Source of the DNA: Candidatus Gastranaerophilales bacterium
GTDB taxonomy: Bacteria; Cyanobacteriota; Vampirovibrionia; Gastranaerophilales; Gastranaerophilaceae
Direction: 5' to 3'
NCBI GenBank assembly: GCA_905236205.1
Contig: CAJOPF010000107.1
Location: 1-32,888 of the forward strand
DNA length: 32,888 nt
A program made the translations under genes and the position numbers. The stretch's first letter is position 1, and every line of letters starts with the position of its first letter. Shown piece after piece: positions 18,205 through 27,173 of the stretch. Under the pieces are notes generated by a model, which made no database searches, had not been told where the DNA came from, and was given only the letters and a program-made list of their open reading frames with translations.

Positions 18205-18208
18205 ATTT

Positions 18209-19318
18209 CTATAATATCATATCTTCAAAGTTAGTCGTATCGTTGTAGCTGAACATATGTATAAATGTATACAAAGCATCTGGAATGAACGATTTAGTAC
18301 CCAATTCAAGTAATCTTCTCAATGCTTCTTTGCTGTTTCTTATAGGATAGTTAGTTCTGTTAAAACAGATGTTATCATAATAATTACATATATGGATAAT
18401 TTGACTTTCTTTTGATATCAAATCTCCTGATTTATTCATAGGATAACCTGAACCGTCATTATTTTCGTGATGTTCAAGAGCAGTAAGAGCAATGTTTTCA
18501 GGCATTCTAAGATCTTCTTTTAACATACGGTATCCTATTTTCGTATGTATCTGAATATCAATTTGTTCCTGGTTTGTAAGGTTTTGTTTATATGCTATTT
18601 CAGGATCTATCCTTGTTTTACCTATGTCGTGCAACAATCCGCAAAGTACGATATCAGAAATAAAAGTTTCTTTTAAATTCATATGTAACGCTATCAATCC
18701 TGCCATAATAGCAACATTTAATGCGTGGCATTTTTCGTATTCTCCGATTAGTTTTAGTTGTGAAGAATATGCAGATTCTTTTGAACGGTAAATAATATCT
18801 TGTAATATTTTATCTCTGATGTTTAAAAATAAATTTGCTGTTTCTGCGTGAGACCTTTTACCCATTCCGTTTATCGTTTCGTAGTAAAAGGCTTTTAGTT
18901 TTATTTGATTTTGAGCATCAATTTCGGACTTTTTGTTAATAGGTCCTTTATAGTTCATTATGTTTATTTCATCAAGAACGCTGTTGCTTTTTAAGATTTG
19001 ATTAGGATTCATGTCGAAGATTTCAACAACGGTTTCCCTTTCAGCAGCTTCTTTTGCGTATGCTTGGAACAGCATATCAATTTCATTCGTTTCGCCAGAA
19101 TCTTTTGACGTATCAATGCGTTCGTATCCGTCAAATTCTTCAACAATGTCCAGTGAAGCATCATTGTCTCTGTAAATTACGGACATTTGTTTTAACTGTA
19201 ATAATTTTCCCGGAGTAAGAACTTCGCCTGCCGAGAAAATTTGTTCTCCATATTCGGAATATATGCTAAACGGTAGAATTTTATAATTGGTTAATTCTTC
19301 AGGTGTTGTTTCTATCAT
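18209..19318 (-). CDS. HD-GYP domain phosphohydrolase (putative c-di-GMP phosphodiesterase)
   Basis: 369 aa; LLHDIGKTRID, HHENNDGSGYPMNKSGD. Confidence 0.9.
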   Translation of the reverse strand: MIETTPEELTNYKILPFSIYSEYGEQIFSAGEVLTPGKLLQLKQMSVIYRDNDASLDIVEEFDGYERIDTSKDSGETNEIDMLFQAYAKEAAERETVVEIFDMNPNQILKSNSVLDEINIMNYKGPINKKSEIDAQNQIKLKAFYYETINGMGKRSHAETANLFLNIRDKILQDIIYRSKESAYSSQLKLIGEYEKCHALNVAIMAGLIALHMNLKETFISDIVLCGLLHDIGKTRIDPEIAYKQNLTNQEQIDIQIHTKIGYRMLKEDLRMPENIALTALEHHENNDGSGYPMNKSGDLISKESQIIHICNYYDNICFNRTNYPIRNSKEALRRLLELGTKSFIPDALYTFIHMFSYNDTTNFEDMIL

Positions 19319-19324
19319 ATTTTA

Positions 19325-19353
19325 ATTATACACAAATATATAAAATATGGAAA
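19325..19353 (-). promoter_or_regulatory. Promoter for HD-GYP gene, -10 only 6 nt from ATG
   Basis: Minus strand TTTCCA-N17-TATAAT-N6-ATG. Confidence 0.6.
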
Positions 19354-19363
19354 TACTTTAAGT

Positions 19364-19395
19364 AAAAAAAAGCTATGTACAAAATGTGCATAGCT
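19364..19395 (-). terminator. Intrinsic terminator (minus strand) in noncoding region
   Basis: Minus strand AGCTATGCAC-ATTTT-GTACATAGCT followed by TTTTTTT; 10-bp stem with one G-U pair. Confidence 0.75.
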
Positions 19396-19578
19396 AATGA
19401 TTAGGGATATGTGTATCGTCGTCTCTAAGGAGTATAGTGTTATATTATCAGCGGGCATGATTTTTTTTATCATACAAATTTATGATTTTGTGGAGTTTCC
19501 TCATTCATTAAGTTTATATAAAGACATGAAAAAATCATGATAAAATAAATCTTGTAATTAGAAACAGGAGATTAAAAC

Positions 19579-20946
19579 ATGAAATTTGAATTTAAACATG
19601 TTCCGTTAAACGGTAAAAATATTACTGAGGAACAAATAAAGAAAATTATCAAAGATAAAAACGTAAAATTTATTGAATTACAATTCGTTGATATAAACGG
19701 TCAGGTAAAGAGCTTAACTATTCCGTCTGAACATATTGACAAAGCTTTGCAAAATGAAATGATGCTTGACGGTTCTTCTATTAAAGGTTTTAGGAGTATT
19801 GAAACATCAGATATGTATTTTTATCCTGATAAAAATACTTTTACATTATTGCCTTGGAGAGAATTTGACGGTACAAATACAGCAAGGTTAATTTGTGATA
19901 TTCACAATGCTGACGGTACTCCGTTTGAAGGCTGTCCTCGTTGTAACCTTAAACGGGTTATGACAGAAGCTAAAAAGTTAGGTTATTCAATGAATATGGG
20001 ACCTGAAGTTGAATTCTTCCTGTTTAAGCGTAACGACGAAAACAGACCTACGACCGAGAAAGTTGATGTCGGCGGATACTACGATATAGGACCTGACGAT
20101 TTGGGGGAAGATATTCGTGCGGAAATAGTTTTAACGCTTCAAGAAATGGGCTTTGATATTGAAGCTTCACACCACGAGGTTGCAGACAGTCAACACGAAA
20201 TTGATTTCAAATACGCTGATATACTGACGGCGGCAGATAATGTTGCAACATTTAAAATAGCAGTTAAGGCAATTGCTGCTCAATACGGTTTGCACGCTAC
20301 ATTTATGGCAAAACCTCTATACGGAATTAACGGTTCAGGTATGCACTGTAATGTGTCATTGTTTAAAGACGGCAAAAATGCTTTTTATGATGAAAGTACC
20401 GACACAAAATTATCTGATGTTGCTATGTATGCAATAGGCGGCATGCTAAAACATGTTCAAGGGTTTACGGCAGTAACTAATCCTACGGTAAACAGTTACA
20501 AGAGATTAGTACCGGGGTATGAGGCTCCTGTTTATTTGGCTTGGTCTTTAGCAAACAGAAGTGCGTTGTTAAGAGTTCCTGCAAAACGCGGTAATGCAAC
20601 ACGTGTTGAGTTGCGTTCACCTGATCCGTCTTGTAATCCGTATTTAGCATTTGCTGTTATATTAGGTGCTTGTGTTGACGGTGTTAAAAATCAAATTAAA
20701 CCGCCTAAACAAGTCGGAGCAAATATTTATGCACTTTCTTCCGAAGAAAGAAAAAGAAAAAGAATTGATTCCCTCCCAGGCAGTTTGGCAGAGGCTTTAA
20801 ACTTAATTGAAAAATCTAAAGTTGCTAAAGAGTCGCTTGGTGAACATATATTTAAAGAATTTACGGAAACGAAACATAAAGAATGGGATGCATTCAGAAT
20901 TTATGTTTCTCAATGGGAATTGGATAAATATTTAGAAAGATACTAA
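19579..20946 (+). CDS. glnA: Type I glutamine synthetase
   Basis: 455 aa; MMLDGSSIKGFRSIETSDMYFYPD, GPEVEFFLF, NGSGMHCNVS, KRGNATRVELRSPDPSCNPYLAFA; SD CAGGAG. Confidence 0.96.
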   Translation: MKFEFKHVPLNGKNITEEQIKKIIKDKNVKFIELQFVDINGQVKSLTIPSEHIDKALQNEMMLDGSSIKGFRSIETSDMYFYPDKNTFTLLPWREFDGTNTARLICDIHNADGTPFEGCPRCNLKRVMTEAKKLGYSMNMGPEVEFFLFKRNDENRPTTEKVDVGGYYDIGPDDLGEDIRAEIVLTLQEMGFDIEASHHEVADSQHEIDFKYADILTAADNVATFKIAVKAIAAQYGLHATFMAKPLYGINGSGMHCNVSLFKDGKNAFYDESTDTKLSDVAMYAIGGMLKHVQGFTAVTNPTVNSYKRLVPGYEAPVYLAWSLANRSALLRVPAKRGNATRVELRSPDPSCNPYLAFAVILGACVDGVKNQIKPPKQVGANIYALSSEERKRKRIDSLPGSLAEALNLIEKSKVAKESLGEHIFKEFTETKHKEWDAFRIYVSQWELDKYLERY

Positions 20947-20951
20947 TATTT

Positions 20952-20988
20952 AAAAGGCGGTTTAAATTTTTAGAAACCGCCTTTTTTT
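20952..20988 (+). terminator. Intrinsic terminator of glnA
   Basis: AAAAGGCGGTTT-AAATTTTTAG-AAACCGCCTTTT-TTT directly after glnA stop. Confidence 0.92.
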
Positions 20989-20990
20989 AC

Positions 20991-21018
20991 TTGACAATTA
21001 TCTGTTTTGGTTTAATAT
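20991..21018 (+). promoter_or_regulatory. Candidate promoter upstream of nadB
   Basis: TTGACA-N16-TAATAT; an alternative TATAAT lies at 21024-21029. Confidence 0.45.
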
Positions 21019-21048
21019 GTCGGTATAATACGTATTGGGAAATTTATT

Positions 21049-22653
21049 ATGGAATACTTTAATTATTCGACGGTTATTATCGGCAGCGGGCTGGCAGGCT
21101 TGTATGCTGCCATAAAAATTCAGGAAAATTTGCCTGACGGTAAAATTCTTTTGGTAACAAAGGCTGATTTAGGGGAAAGTAATTCAAGATATTCTCAAGG
21201 CGGTATTGTTGCTGTGCTGAATGAAAATGTGTCGGATAATACAGCTTCTCACATAGCCGATACGCTCAATGCAGGAGCAGGTCTCAGTGATTTTAATGTT
21301 GTAAAATATATTTCAGAAAATTCTGATAAAGTTATTAAAGATTTGATTTCTTACGGAGTTGAATTTGATAAAGATGAGGAAGGTAATTTGATGTTTACTC
21401 TGGAAGGGGCTCACAGCGTAAACAGAATACTGCATTGTAACGGTGATGAGACGGGCAGATGTATAGAAAGGAAACTTTCTTCATTAGTTTCAGAAAATGA
21501 AAATATTATTGTTATGCAAAATACGATAGCCGTAGAATTGATTGTTGAAAACGGTGCTTGCAAAGGAGTTGTTATTTTTGACGGCAATAATTACAGAACA
21601 ATTCTTTCAAATACTGTTATTTTGGCAACAGGCGGAATAGGTCAGTTATACAAAAATACTACAAATCCTTTATGCGCAACAGGTGACGGAATTGCAATGG
21701 CATATTGCGCAGGTGCAATTTTGCAGGATATGGAATTTGTTCAATTCCACCCTACTGCACTGGCTGTTCAGGGTAATGACAGAAATTTTCTTATTAGTGA
21801 AGCTGTTAGAGGTGAAGGGGCAAAATTACTTGATGCAAATGGCAAATATTATATGTCAGAGTATCACGATATGCGGGAATTAGCTCCGCGTGATATTGTA
21901 ACAAGAGCAAATTTTGACAGAATGGAAAAATGTGGAGAAGATTTTGTATATTTAGATGCAAAATCAATTCAAGCAGAAAAATTTAAAAAACGTTTTCCAA
22001 CGATATATGCAACTTGTGAAAGAAACGGCATTGATGTGTCAAAGGATTATATTCCTGTTCATCCTGCTGCTCATTATTTTATGGGCGGAATTAAGGCAAA
22101 TGTTGACGGCAGAACTTCTATTAAGGGCTTTTATGCAATTGGAGAAGCTGCTTCGACAGGATTACATGGTGCTAACAGGCTCGCAAGTAATTCCTTGTTG
22201 GAATGTGTTGTTATGGCATATTCTTTAGCTGAATTTTTGAAGAATAATCTTGATAATACTCCGATTGTAATTAGCGAGGATGTTGAAAAAAATTTAAGAA
22301 AATACTCTCAAGAACTGGGTTTTATTGAATATGATACAGATACTTTAAAAAAAGAATTGCAAAATATAATGTGGGATTATGTTGGGATAATAAGAAGTGA
22401 AGATACGTTAAAAACTGCAAATATGCAGCTTCAAAATTTAAAATATAAATTTCAACGAAATTCAAAATGCTTAAATATTGCAGAATATGAGTTTAAAAAT
22501 ATGCTCATTGTTGCTCAGATTATTATAAATTCGGCTTTGAACAGAAAAGAATCGAGGGGGGCTCATTACAGGACAGATTACCCCCTGACTAAAGATGTTT
22601 CAGAGCATAATTGTATATTAAAACAACAGGGAGAACTAAGTTTTGTTAGATAA
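21049..22653 (+). CDS. nadB: L-aspartate oxidase
   Basis: 534 aa; VIIGSGLAGLYAAI, SRYSQGGIVAVL, EFVQFHPTAL, HPAAHYFMGGIKANVDGRTSIKGFYAIGEAASTGLHGANRLASNSLLE. Confidence 0.95.
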   Translation: MEYFNYSTVIIGSGLAGLYAAIKIQENLPDGKILLVTKADLGESNSRYSQGGIVAVLNENVSDNTASHIADTLNAGAGLSDFNVVKYISENSDKVIKDLISYGVEFDKDEEGNLMFTLEGAHSVNRILHCNGDETGRCIERKLSSLVSENENIIVMQNTIAVELIVENGACKGVVIFDGNNYRTILSNTVILATGGIGQLYKNTTNPLCATGDGIAMAYCAGAILQDMEFVQFHPTALAVQGNDRNFLISEAVRGEGAKLLDANGKYYMSEYHDMRELAPRDIVTRANFDRMEKCGEDFVYLDAKSIQAEKFKKRFPTIYATCERNGIDVSKDYIPVHPAAHYFMGGIKANVDGRTSIKGFYAIGEAASTGLHGANRLASNSLLECVVMAYSLAEFLKNNLDNTPIVISEDVEKNLRKYSQELGFIEYDTDTLKKELQNIMWDYVGIIRSEDTLKTANMQLQNLKYKFQRNSKCLNIAEYEFKNMLIVAQIIINSALNRKESRGAHYRTDYPLTKDVSEHNCILKQQGELSFVR

Positions 22654-23476
22654 TTTTTTAATTGATGAACACGTAATTCAGGCTTTGAAAGAAGATATCG
22701 GATTTTCTGATATTACAACCGATAGTATTGCAAAAGATGATGATATATTAACAGCCAAATTAAATACTCGTACTGACGGTATTTTGTGCGGAGTAAGGGT
22801 TTTTGAAAGGGTTTTTAAATTATTATCCGATAATGTTGATATAACATTTTATTTCAAAGACGGGGATAAAATAAAGGCAGGTGATACAATAGCCGTATTG
22901 AATGGCTCTGCAAGTGCAATTTTAAAAGGCGAAAGAACTGCGTTAAATTATGTTCAGAGGATGAGTGGAATTGCAACCGAAACTCGTAAATATCAAGATG
23001 CAATAGGGGATAATAAAGCAAGGATTTCTGATACCCGTAAAACGACACCTAATTTCAGAATTTTTGAAAAATATTCTGTTTTTGTAGGGGGGGCGTGTGT
23101 TCACAGATTTAATCTTTCGGATTGCGCTATGATAAAAGATAATCATATAAAACTTGCCGGTTCTGTTAAAAATGCCGTTGAAGCCGTAAGAAAAAATATT
23201 TCGCACACTCATAAAATTGAAGTTGAGTGCGACAATATTGAGCAGGTAAAAGAGGCGCTTGAATGTGGCGCAGATATTATAATGCTGGATAATATGAATA
23301 ATGAAACAATGAAAAAGGCTGTTGAAATTATTAACGGAAACGCCATTGTTGAGGCAAGCGGTAATGTAAACCTTGAAACCGTTTTTGATATCGCAAAAAC
23401 AGGTGTTGATATAATATCTTCAAGTGCAATTGTTGCAAAGGCTCCTACATTAGATTTGGCATTGGATATAGATTAA
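22643..23476 (+). CDS. nadC: Nicotinate-nucleotide pyrophosphorylase (carboxylating)
   Basis: 277 aa; TTG start; LNYVQRMSGIATET, DTRKTTPNFRIFEKYSVFVGGACVHRFNLSDCAMIKDNH, EVECDN, IMLDNM, EASGNVN. Confidence 0.95.
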   Translation: MLDNFLIDEHVIQALKEDIGFSDITTDSIAKDDDILTAKLNTRTDGILCGVRVFERVFKLLSDNVDITFYFKDGDKIKAGDTIAVLNGSASAILKGERTALNYVQRMSGIATETRKYQDAIGDNKARISDTRKTTPNFRIFEKYSVFVGGACVHRFNLSDCAMIKDNHIKLAGSVKNAVEAVRKNISHTHKIEVECDNIEQVKEALECGADIIMLDNMNNETMKKAVEIINGNAIVEASGNVNLETVFDIAKTGVDIISSSAIVAKAPTLDLALDID

Positions 23477-23491
23477 GATATTATAATCTAT

Positions 23492-23520
23492 TTGCCCGTA
23501 TTTTTAGTGCATGGTATAAT
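23492..23520 (+). promoter_or_regulatory. Promoter for histidine kinase gene, -10 only 6 nt from ATG
   Basis: TTGCCC-N17-TATAAT-N6-ATG. Confidence 0.6.
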
Positions 23521-23526
23521 TTATTT

Positions 23527-25410
23527 ATGAACTGGTTCAAAGATATGACAACTCAAAATCGATTGATTATTTTGGGGCTGCTATCGACTACGATAGTAAT
23601 GCTTTGTCTTACCTGTTTTGCCGTAAACAAAATAAAAAGAGATTTGGATAACGGCTATAAAAATTTTGGACAAATAATTTCAAAAACGTTAGCAATAGAA
23701 TCTGTCGAAATTACGAAAGATATTCCAGAATTGAGTAAATATGATACTTTGCGTTCTCATTCTTTATCTATTCTAGGCAGTAATGATGATATTGCCTATA
23801 TCGAATTTAAAGATTCAAATTCAAGAACTGTTTATTCCAGTGTAGAGGATTATTCAAAGCGTGCTGACAGTGCAAAAATAGTTGTAAGTTCTCCTATGGT
23901 TTTAAAAGTGGGAACGGTTTCAAAAAATGTCGGATCTGTTATGGTAGGTCTTTCAGGTTCGATAATTAACGAAATTACCGATACAACAACAATGTCTTTG
24001 ATTATGGTTTTTGCTCTGACTTGGGGTTTAATAGTTCTTGTAATGCTTGCTCAGACTATTCTTACAACAAAAGAACTAAAACTTCTTCAAGACGGTGTTA
24101 AGAAGATATCTTCAGGTACGTTCGGCATAAAAGTAGAATCTCAGGGTATGAGTAAAGAAGCAAAACAATTGTTTGAGGCTTTTAATGATATGTCTACAAG
24201 ACTTCATAAATACGAAGAACAAAATATCGGTCAGTTGACGTTGGAAAAGAACAAATTAGAAGCAATTTTGGCTTGTATTGCTAACGGTGTTCTTGTTTGT
24301 GATAACTATGATAATGTTATTTTGATAAACGAACATGCTCAACAATTACTAGATGTTACACCAAGTGAAATTCTAAAAACAAAAATTCAGCAGTATTGTG
24401 ATACAAGCGGTGAGATGTGTTTTAAAGATCGTATAGAACAGTTTAAAGATACTCCGCTTGATATTATGGAACAACGACCTTTGGCATTTAATATTGAAGT
24501 TAATAAAAGAGTTATTAAATCTGTAATGTCTCCTATGTTTACACTAAACAGAGAGTATGTCGGTTATATTATAGTAATGATTGATGTAACAAGAGAAATT
24601 GAAATGGATAATTTGCGTTCTCATTTTATTTCAAATGTTTCTCACGAATTAAGAACTCCTGTTACAGTTTTAAGAAGTTATATTGATACTCTTTATAACT
24701 ATGGTAATGATTTTGATTTCAATACTCAAAAAGAATTTATAGGAGTTATGAATCAGGAAATTATTCGTCTGAATAGAATGGTTAACGATATTCTTGATTT
24801 TTCAAGATATGAGTCTCAAAATGTTAATTTAGAAAAAACAAAACAGGATATTATGCCTGTAATTGAAGATGTTGTTGATGAAATGAAGGTTCTTGCTTCT
24901 GAGCACAATTTGACATTCTCTGTAATGAAAGAACCTGATTTGCCTGAAATTCCGTTTAACAAGGACAGCATAAGACGAGTTATGGCAAATATCGTTTCTA
25001 ATGCTATAAAATATTCTCCTGAAGGTAAACGTATAAAAATTCGTGCTGAGAGGGCTAGAGTAGGAGAATTTGTTGAAGTTAGCGTTGAAGACCAAGGACA
25101 AGGTATTGCTCCTGAATATCAAGAGAAAATCTTTGACAGATTTTTCCGCATTGAAAATGACACTCATACAATAAAAGGTACGGGATTAGGACTTCATTTG
25201 GTTAAGATATCAGTAGAAAAACATCATCAGGGACAAGTTTTTGTTCATTCAAAATTGGGTGAAGGTTCAACTTTTGGTTTTAGATTACCTATCAATCCGC
25301 AATCTGAAGAAGAAGAAACAAAAGATGAAATGCCTGTAAAATCACCTGAATTACTTGCAGCCGAAAACAACGGAAATGACGGCTGGGAAATATCTTTTGA
25401 AAAACACTAA
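23527..25410 (+). CDS. Membrane sensor histidine kinase (HAMP, PAS-like, HisKA, HATPase)
   Basis: 627 aa; two N-terminal TM segments; FISNVSHELRTPVTVLRSYIDTL; VMANIVSNAIKYSPEG; DQGQGIAPEYQEKIFDRFFR; GTGLGLHLVK. Confidence 0.95.
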   Translation: MNWFKDMTTQNRLIILGLLSTTIVMLCLTCFAVNKIKRDLDNGYKNFGQIISKTLAIESVEITKDIPELSKYDTLRSHSLSILGSNDDIAYIEFKDSNSRTVYSSVEDYSKRADSAKIVVSSPMVLKVGTVSKNVGSVMVGLSGSIINEITDTTTMSLIMVFALTWGLIVLVMLAQTILTTKELKLLQDGVKKISSGTFGIKVESQGMSKEAKQLFEAFNDMSTRLHKYEEQNIGQLTLEKNKLEAILACIANGVLVCDNYDNVILINEHAQQLLDVTPSEILKTKIQQYCDTSGEMCFKDRIEQFKDTPLDIMEQRPLAFNIEVNKRVIKSVMSPMFTLNREYVGYIIVMIDVTREIEMDNLRSHFISNVSHELRTPVTVLRSYIDTLYNYGNDFDFNTQKEFIGVMNQEIIRLNRMVNDILDFSRYESQNVNLEKTKQDIMPVIEDVVDEMKVLASEHNLTFSVMKEPDLPEIPFNKDSIRRVMANIVSNAIKYSPEGKRIKIRAERARVGEFVEVSVEDQGQGIAPEYQEKIFDRFFRIENDTHTIKGTGLGLHLVKISVEKHHQGQVFVHSKLGEGSTFGFRLPINPQSEEEETKDEMPVKSPELLAAENNGNDGWEISFEKH

Positions 25411-26201
25411 TTTTTAGTAATCCGCTTTTTATAAATTAAAAATATACTTGCTGCTATTATGGTAAGTATACAAACTATTTGCGGAACATGGAATACTCCG
25501 ACATTTACGATACTGTCAAGTCTCAGAGCTTCTATATAAAATCTTACCGTTGAGTATAAAATCAGGTAATATGCAAAAAATATTCCGTCAAATTTTGTTT
25601 CATATTTTCTGACAATAAAGTACAAGATTAAGAATATAAAAATATTTAGTATTGATTCATATAAAAAAGTCGGATGAAAATATTTGTAAGTTTCATATCC
25701 GTTTATACGCAGAGTTTCAGGTATAAATGTTCCTATAAAATGTTTTGACGGTAAGCCGTATGCTTCCGAATTAAAGAAATTGCCCCATCTTCCTATTGCT
25801 TGTGCAACAACAATTCCAAAAGATATAATATCAGCTAATTTTAATATGGGGTATTTTTTTATTTTACAATATAGTGACGTTATTATAAAACTTCCGAATA
25901 TTCCGCCCTGAATAGCAAGACCGCCCTGACGGAAATTAAATATGTTTTCCGTATGGATTGAGTAGTATTCAAAATTGATTAAACAATAATAAATTCTTGC
26001 GCATATAAAACCGCTTATTATTGCAACTGTTGTAACATCAAAGAAAATGTCGGGTTCAATTTCTTTGTAGTCTTTTTTTATAATTTTATACGAAACTACG
26101 ACTCCGACCAAAGCTGCCAGAGCTATACAAATGCCATAGTAGTAGACAGGAAAACCTCCTAATCTGAAAGCTATTGCCCCTGGTGATGCAAGTATAATCA
26201 T
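25407..26201 (-). CDS. lgt: Prolipoprotein diacylglyceryl transferase
   Basis: 264 aa; RQGGLAIQGGIFGSF, GRWGNFFNSEAYG, HPTFLYESILNI. Confidence 0.95.
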   Translation of the reverse strand: MIILASPGAIAFRLGGFPVYYYGICIALAALVGVVVSYKIIKKDYKEIEPDIFFDVTTVAIISGFICARIYYCLINFEYYSIHTENIFNFRQGGLAIQGGIFGSFIITSLYCKIKKYPILKLADIISFGIVVAQAIGRWGNFFNSEAYGLPSKHFIGTFIPETLRINGYETYKYFHPTFLYESILNIFIFLILYFIVRKYETKFDGIFFAYYLILYSTVRFYIEALRLDSIVNVGVFHVPQIVCILTIIAASIFLIYKKRITKN

Positions 26202-26791
26202 TAGTTAGTGTCAATATCCAATGTGTCTAAATTTGCACGCAAATCTTCAATATGAGCTTTGACATCCAAGGTATCCTTACTGTCAGTGCTTAATTCCAAA
26301 TATTTTTCGTAAGAGGCTATTGCTTCGCCATAATATTGTTTAACTTCGTTTAATTCTTCTTCTGTCGGTTTATATTTTCCTTCGGAATCAAAGGAAACTT
26401 TATCTTCGTCGTCATCACTCTTAGCTTCTTCTTTTTGCACTTTTGTATTACCAGTAAACAAATCTTTAGCGTAATTTTCATACATTACTGCCATAGAGTA
26501 GTATGTTTCTTTTGAGTCAGGTTTTAAAGCCAAAGCTGTTTTGTATGTTTCTATTGCTAAGTCATAATCTTCATTTTCCGTATATGCAATGGCAAGATTA
26601 TATTGAGTTTCAAATATTGAAGGATCTAAGTCTACACTGGATTGAAGCCTGCTTATTGCGTTTTCGTATTCGCCTTTTTTCATAAATTCGGCAGCTTTAT
26701 TGTTCAGTTCTTGTACTGCCAAATTGTTTATACATGCGGTTGTAAAAACAGACAGTGCCAGTATAGTGAAGATTAAGAGAACTTTTTTCAT
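26201..26791 (-). CDS. TPR-repeat lipoprotein
   Basis: 196 aa; lipobox FTTACINN; tandem TPRs (AEFMKKGEYENAISRLQSSVDLDPSIFETQYNLAIAYTENEDYDLAIETYKTALALKPDS). Confidence 0.88.
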   Translation of the reverse strand: MKKVLLIFTILALSVFTTACINNLAVQELNNKAAEFMKKGEYENAISRLQSSVDLDPSIFETQYNLAIAYTENEDYDLAIETYKTALALKPDSKETYYSMAVMYENYAKDLFTGNTKVQKEEAKSDDDEDKVSFDSEGKYKPTEEELNEVKQYYGEAIASYEKYLELSTDSKDTLDVKAHIEDLRANLDTLDIDTN

Positions 26792-26848
26792 TACTAATTC
26801 CTTCTTGATATAAATAACTTAATAATATTTTAAAATAAATGAAATAAT

Positions 26849-26878
26849 TTGGCAATAAAATTAAATTTAAGTTACAAT
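26849..26878 (+). promoter_or_regulatory. Promoter for the orphan Clp-domain operon
   Basis: TTGGCA-N18-TACAAT, with AAGGAA SD before ATG 26904. Confidence 0.55.
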
Positions 26879-26903
26879 ATAAATGTAAAAAAGGAAATTC
26901 AAA

Positions 26904-27173
26904 ATGTCTGAAGAAAAAGTTGTTAAATTAGGTAAAAGAACGCATAAAGAACATACTCATGAGGAAAATGAAAACATAATTCATAATGAGGCTGTTTTTT
27001 GCAGTTTTTGCGGTCGTCCGAATACAGAGGTCTTAAAAATGGTTAAGGGGCCCGGAGTTAATATTTGCTCCGAATGTACAATGATAGCCGTACAATATTT
27101 AATAATGAACGACAGAATGCCGTCAGAAGAAGCTCAAAAAGTTCTTGATGCAATCTGGAGGATTAGTAAATAA
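26904..27173 (+). CDS. Stand-alone ClpX-type C4 zinc-binding domain protein
   Basis: 89 aa; AVFCSFCGRPNTEVLKMVKGPGVNICSECTMIAVQYLI matches the ClpX N-terminal zinc-finger pattern (CSFCG..VKLIAGP..ICDEC); no Walker motifs, stop in frame. Confidence 0.88.
   Translation: MSEEKVVKLGKRTHKEHTHEENENIIHNEAVFCSFCGRPNTEVLKMVKGPGVNICSECTMIAVQYLIMNDRMPSEEAQKVLDAIWRISK

Noticed and set aside
19396-19560. c-di-GMP (GEMM-I), glutamine or RNase P type RNA in the glnA upstream region
   Set aside because: GAGGAAACTCC looks superficially suggestive, but the conserved cores of these classes were not found by eye; left as unclassified.
21683-22228. Plus ORFs of 66 and 90 aa inside nadB
   Set aside because: Out-of-frame shadows of a conserved enzyme.
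22643-22653. nadB/nadC overlap as unusual
   Set aside because: Ordinary translational coupling with a TTG start in a conserved pathway pair.
24829-25167. 112-aa minus ORF opposite the kinase catalytic domain
   Set aside because: Antisense to conserved HisKA/HATPase sequence; no SD.
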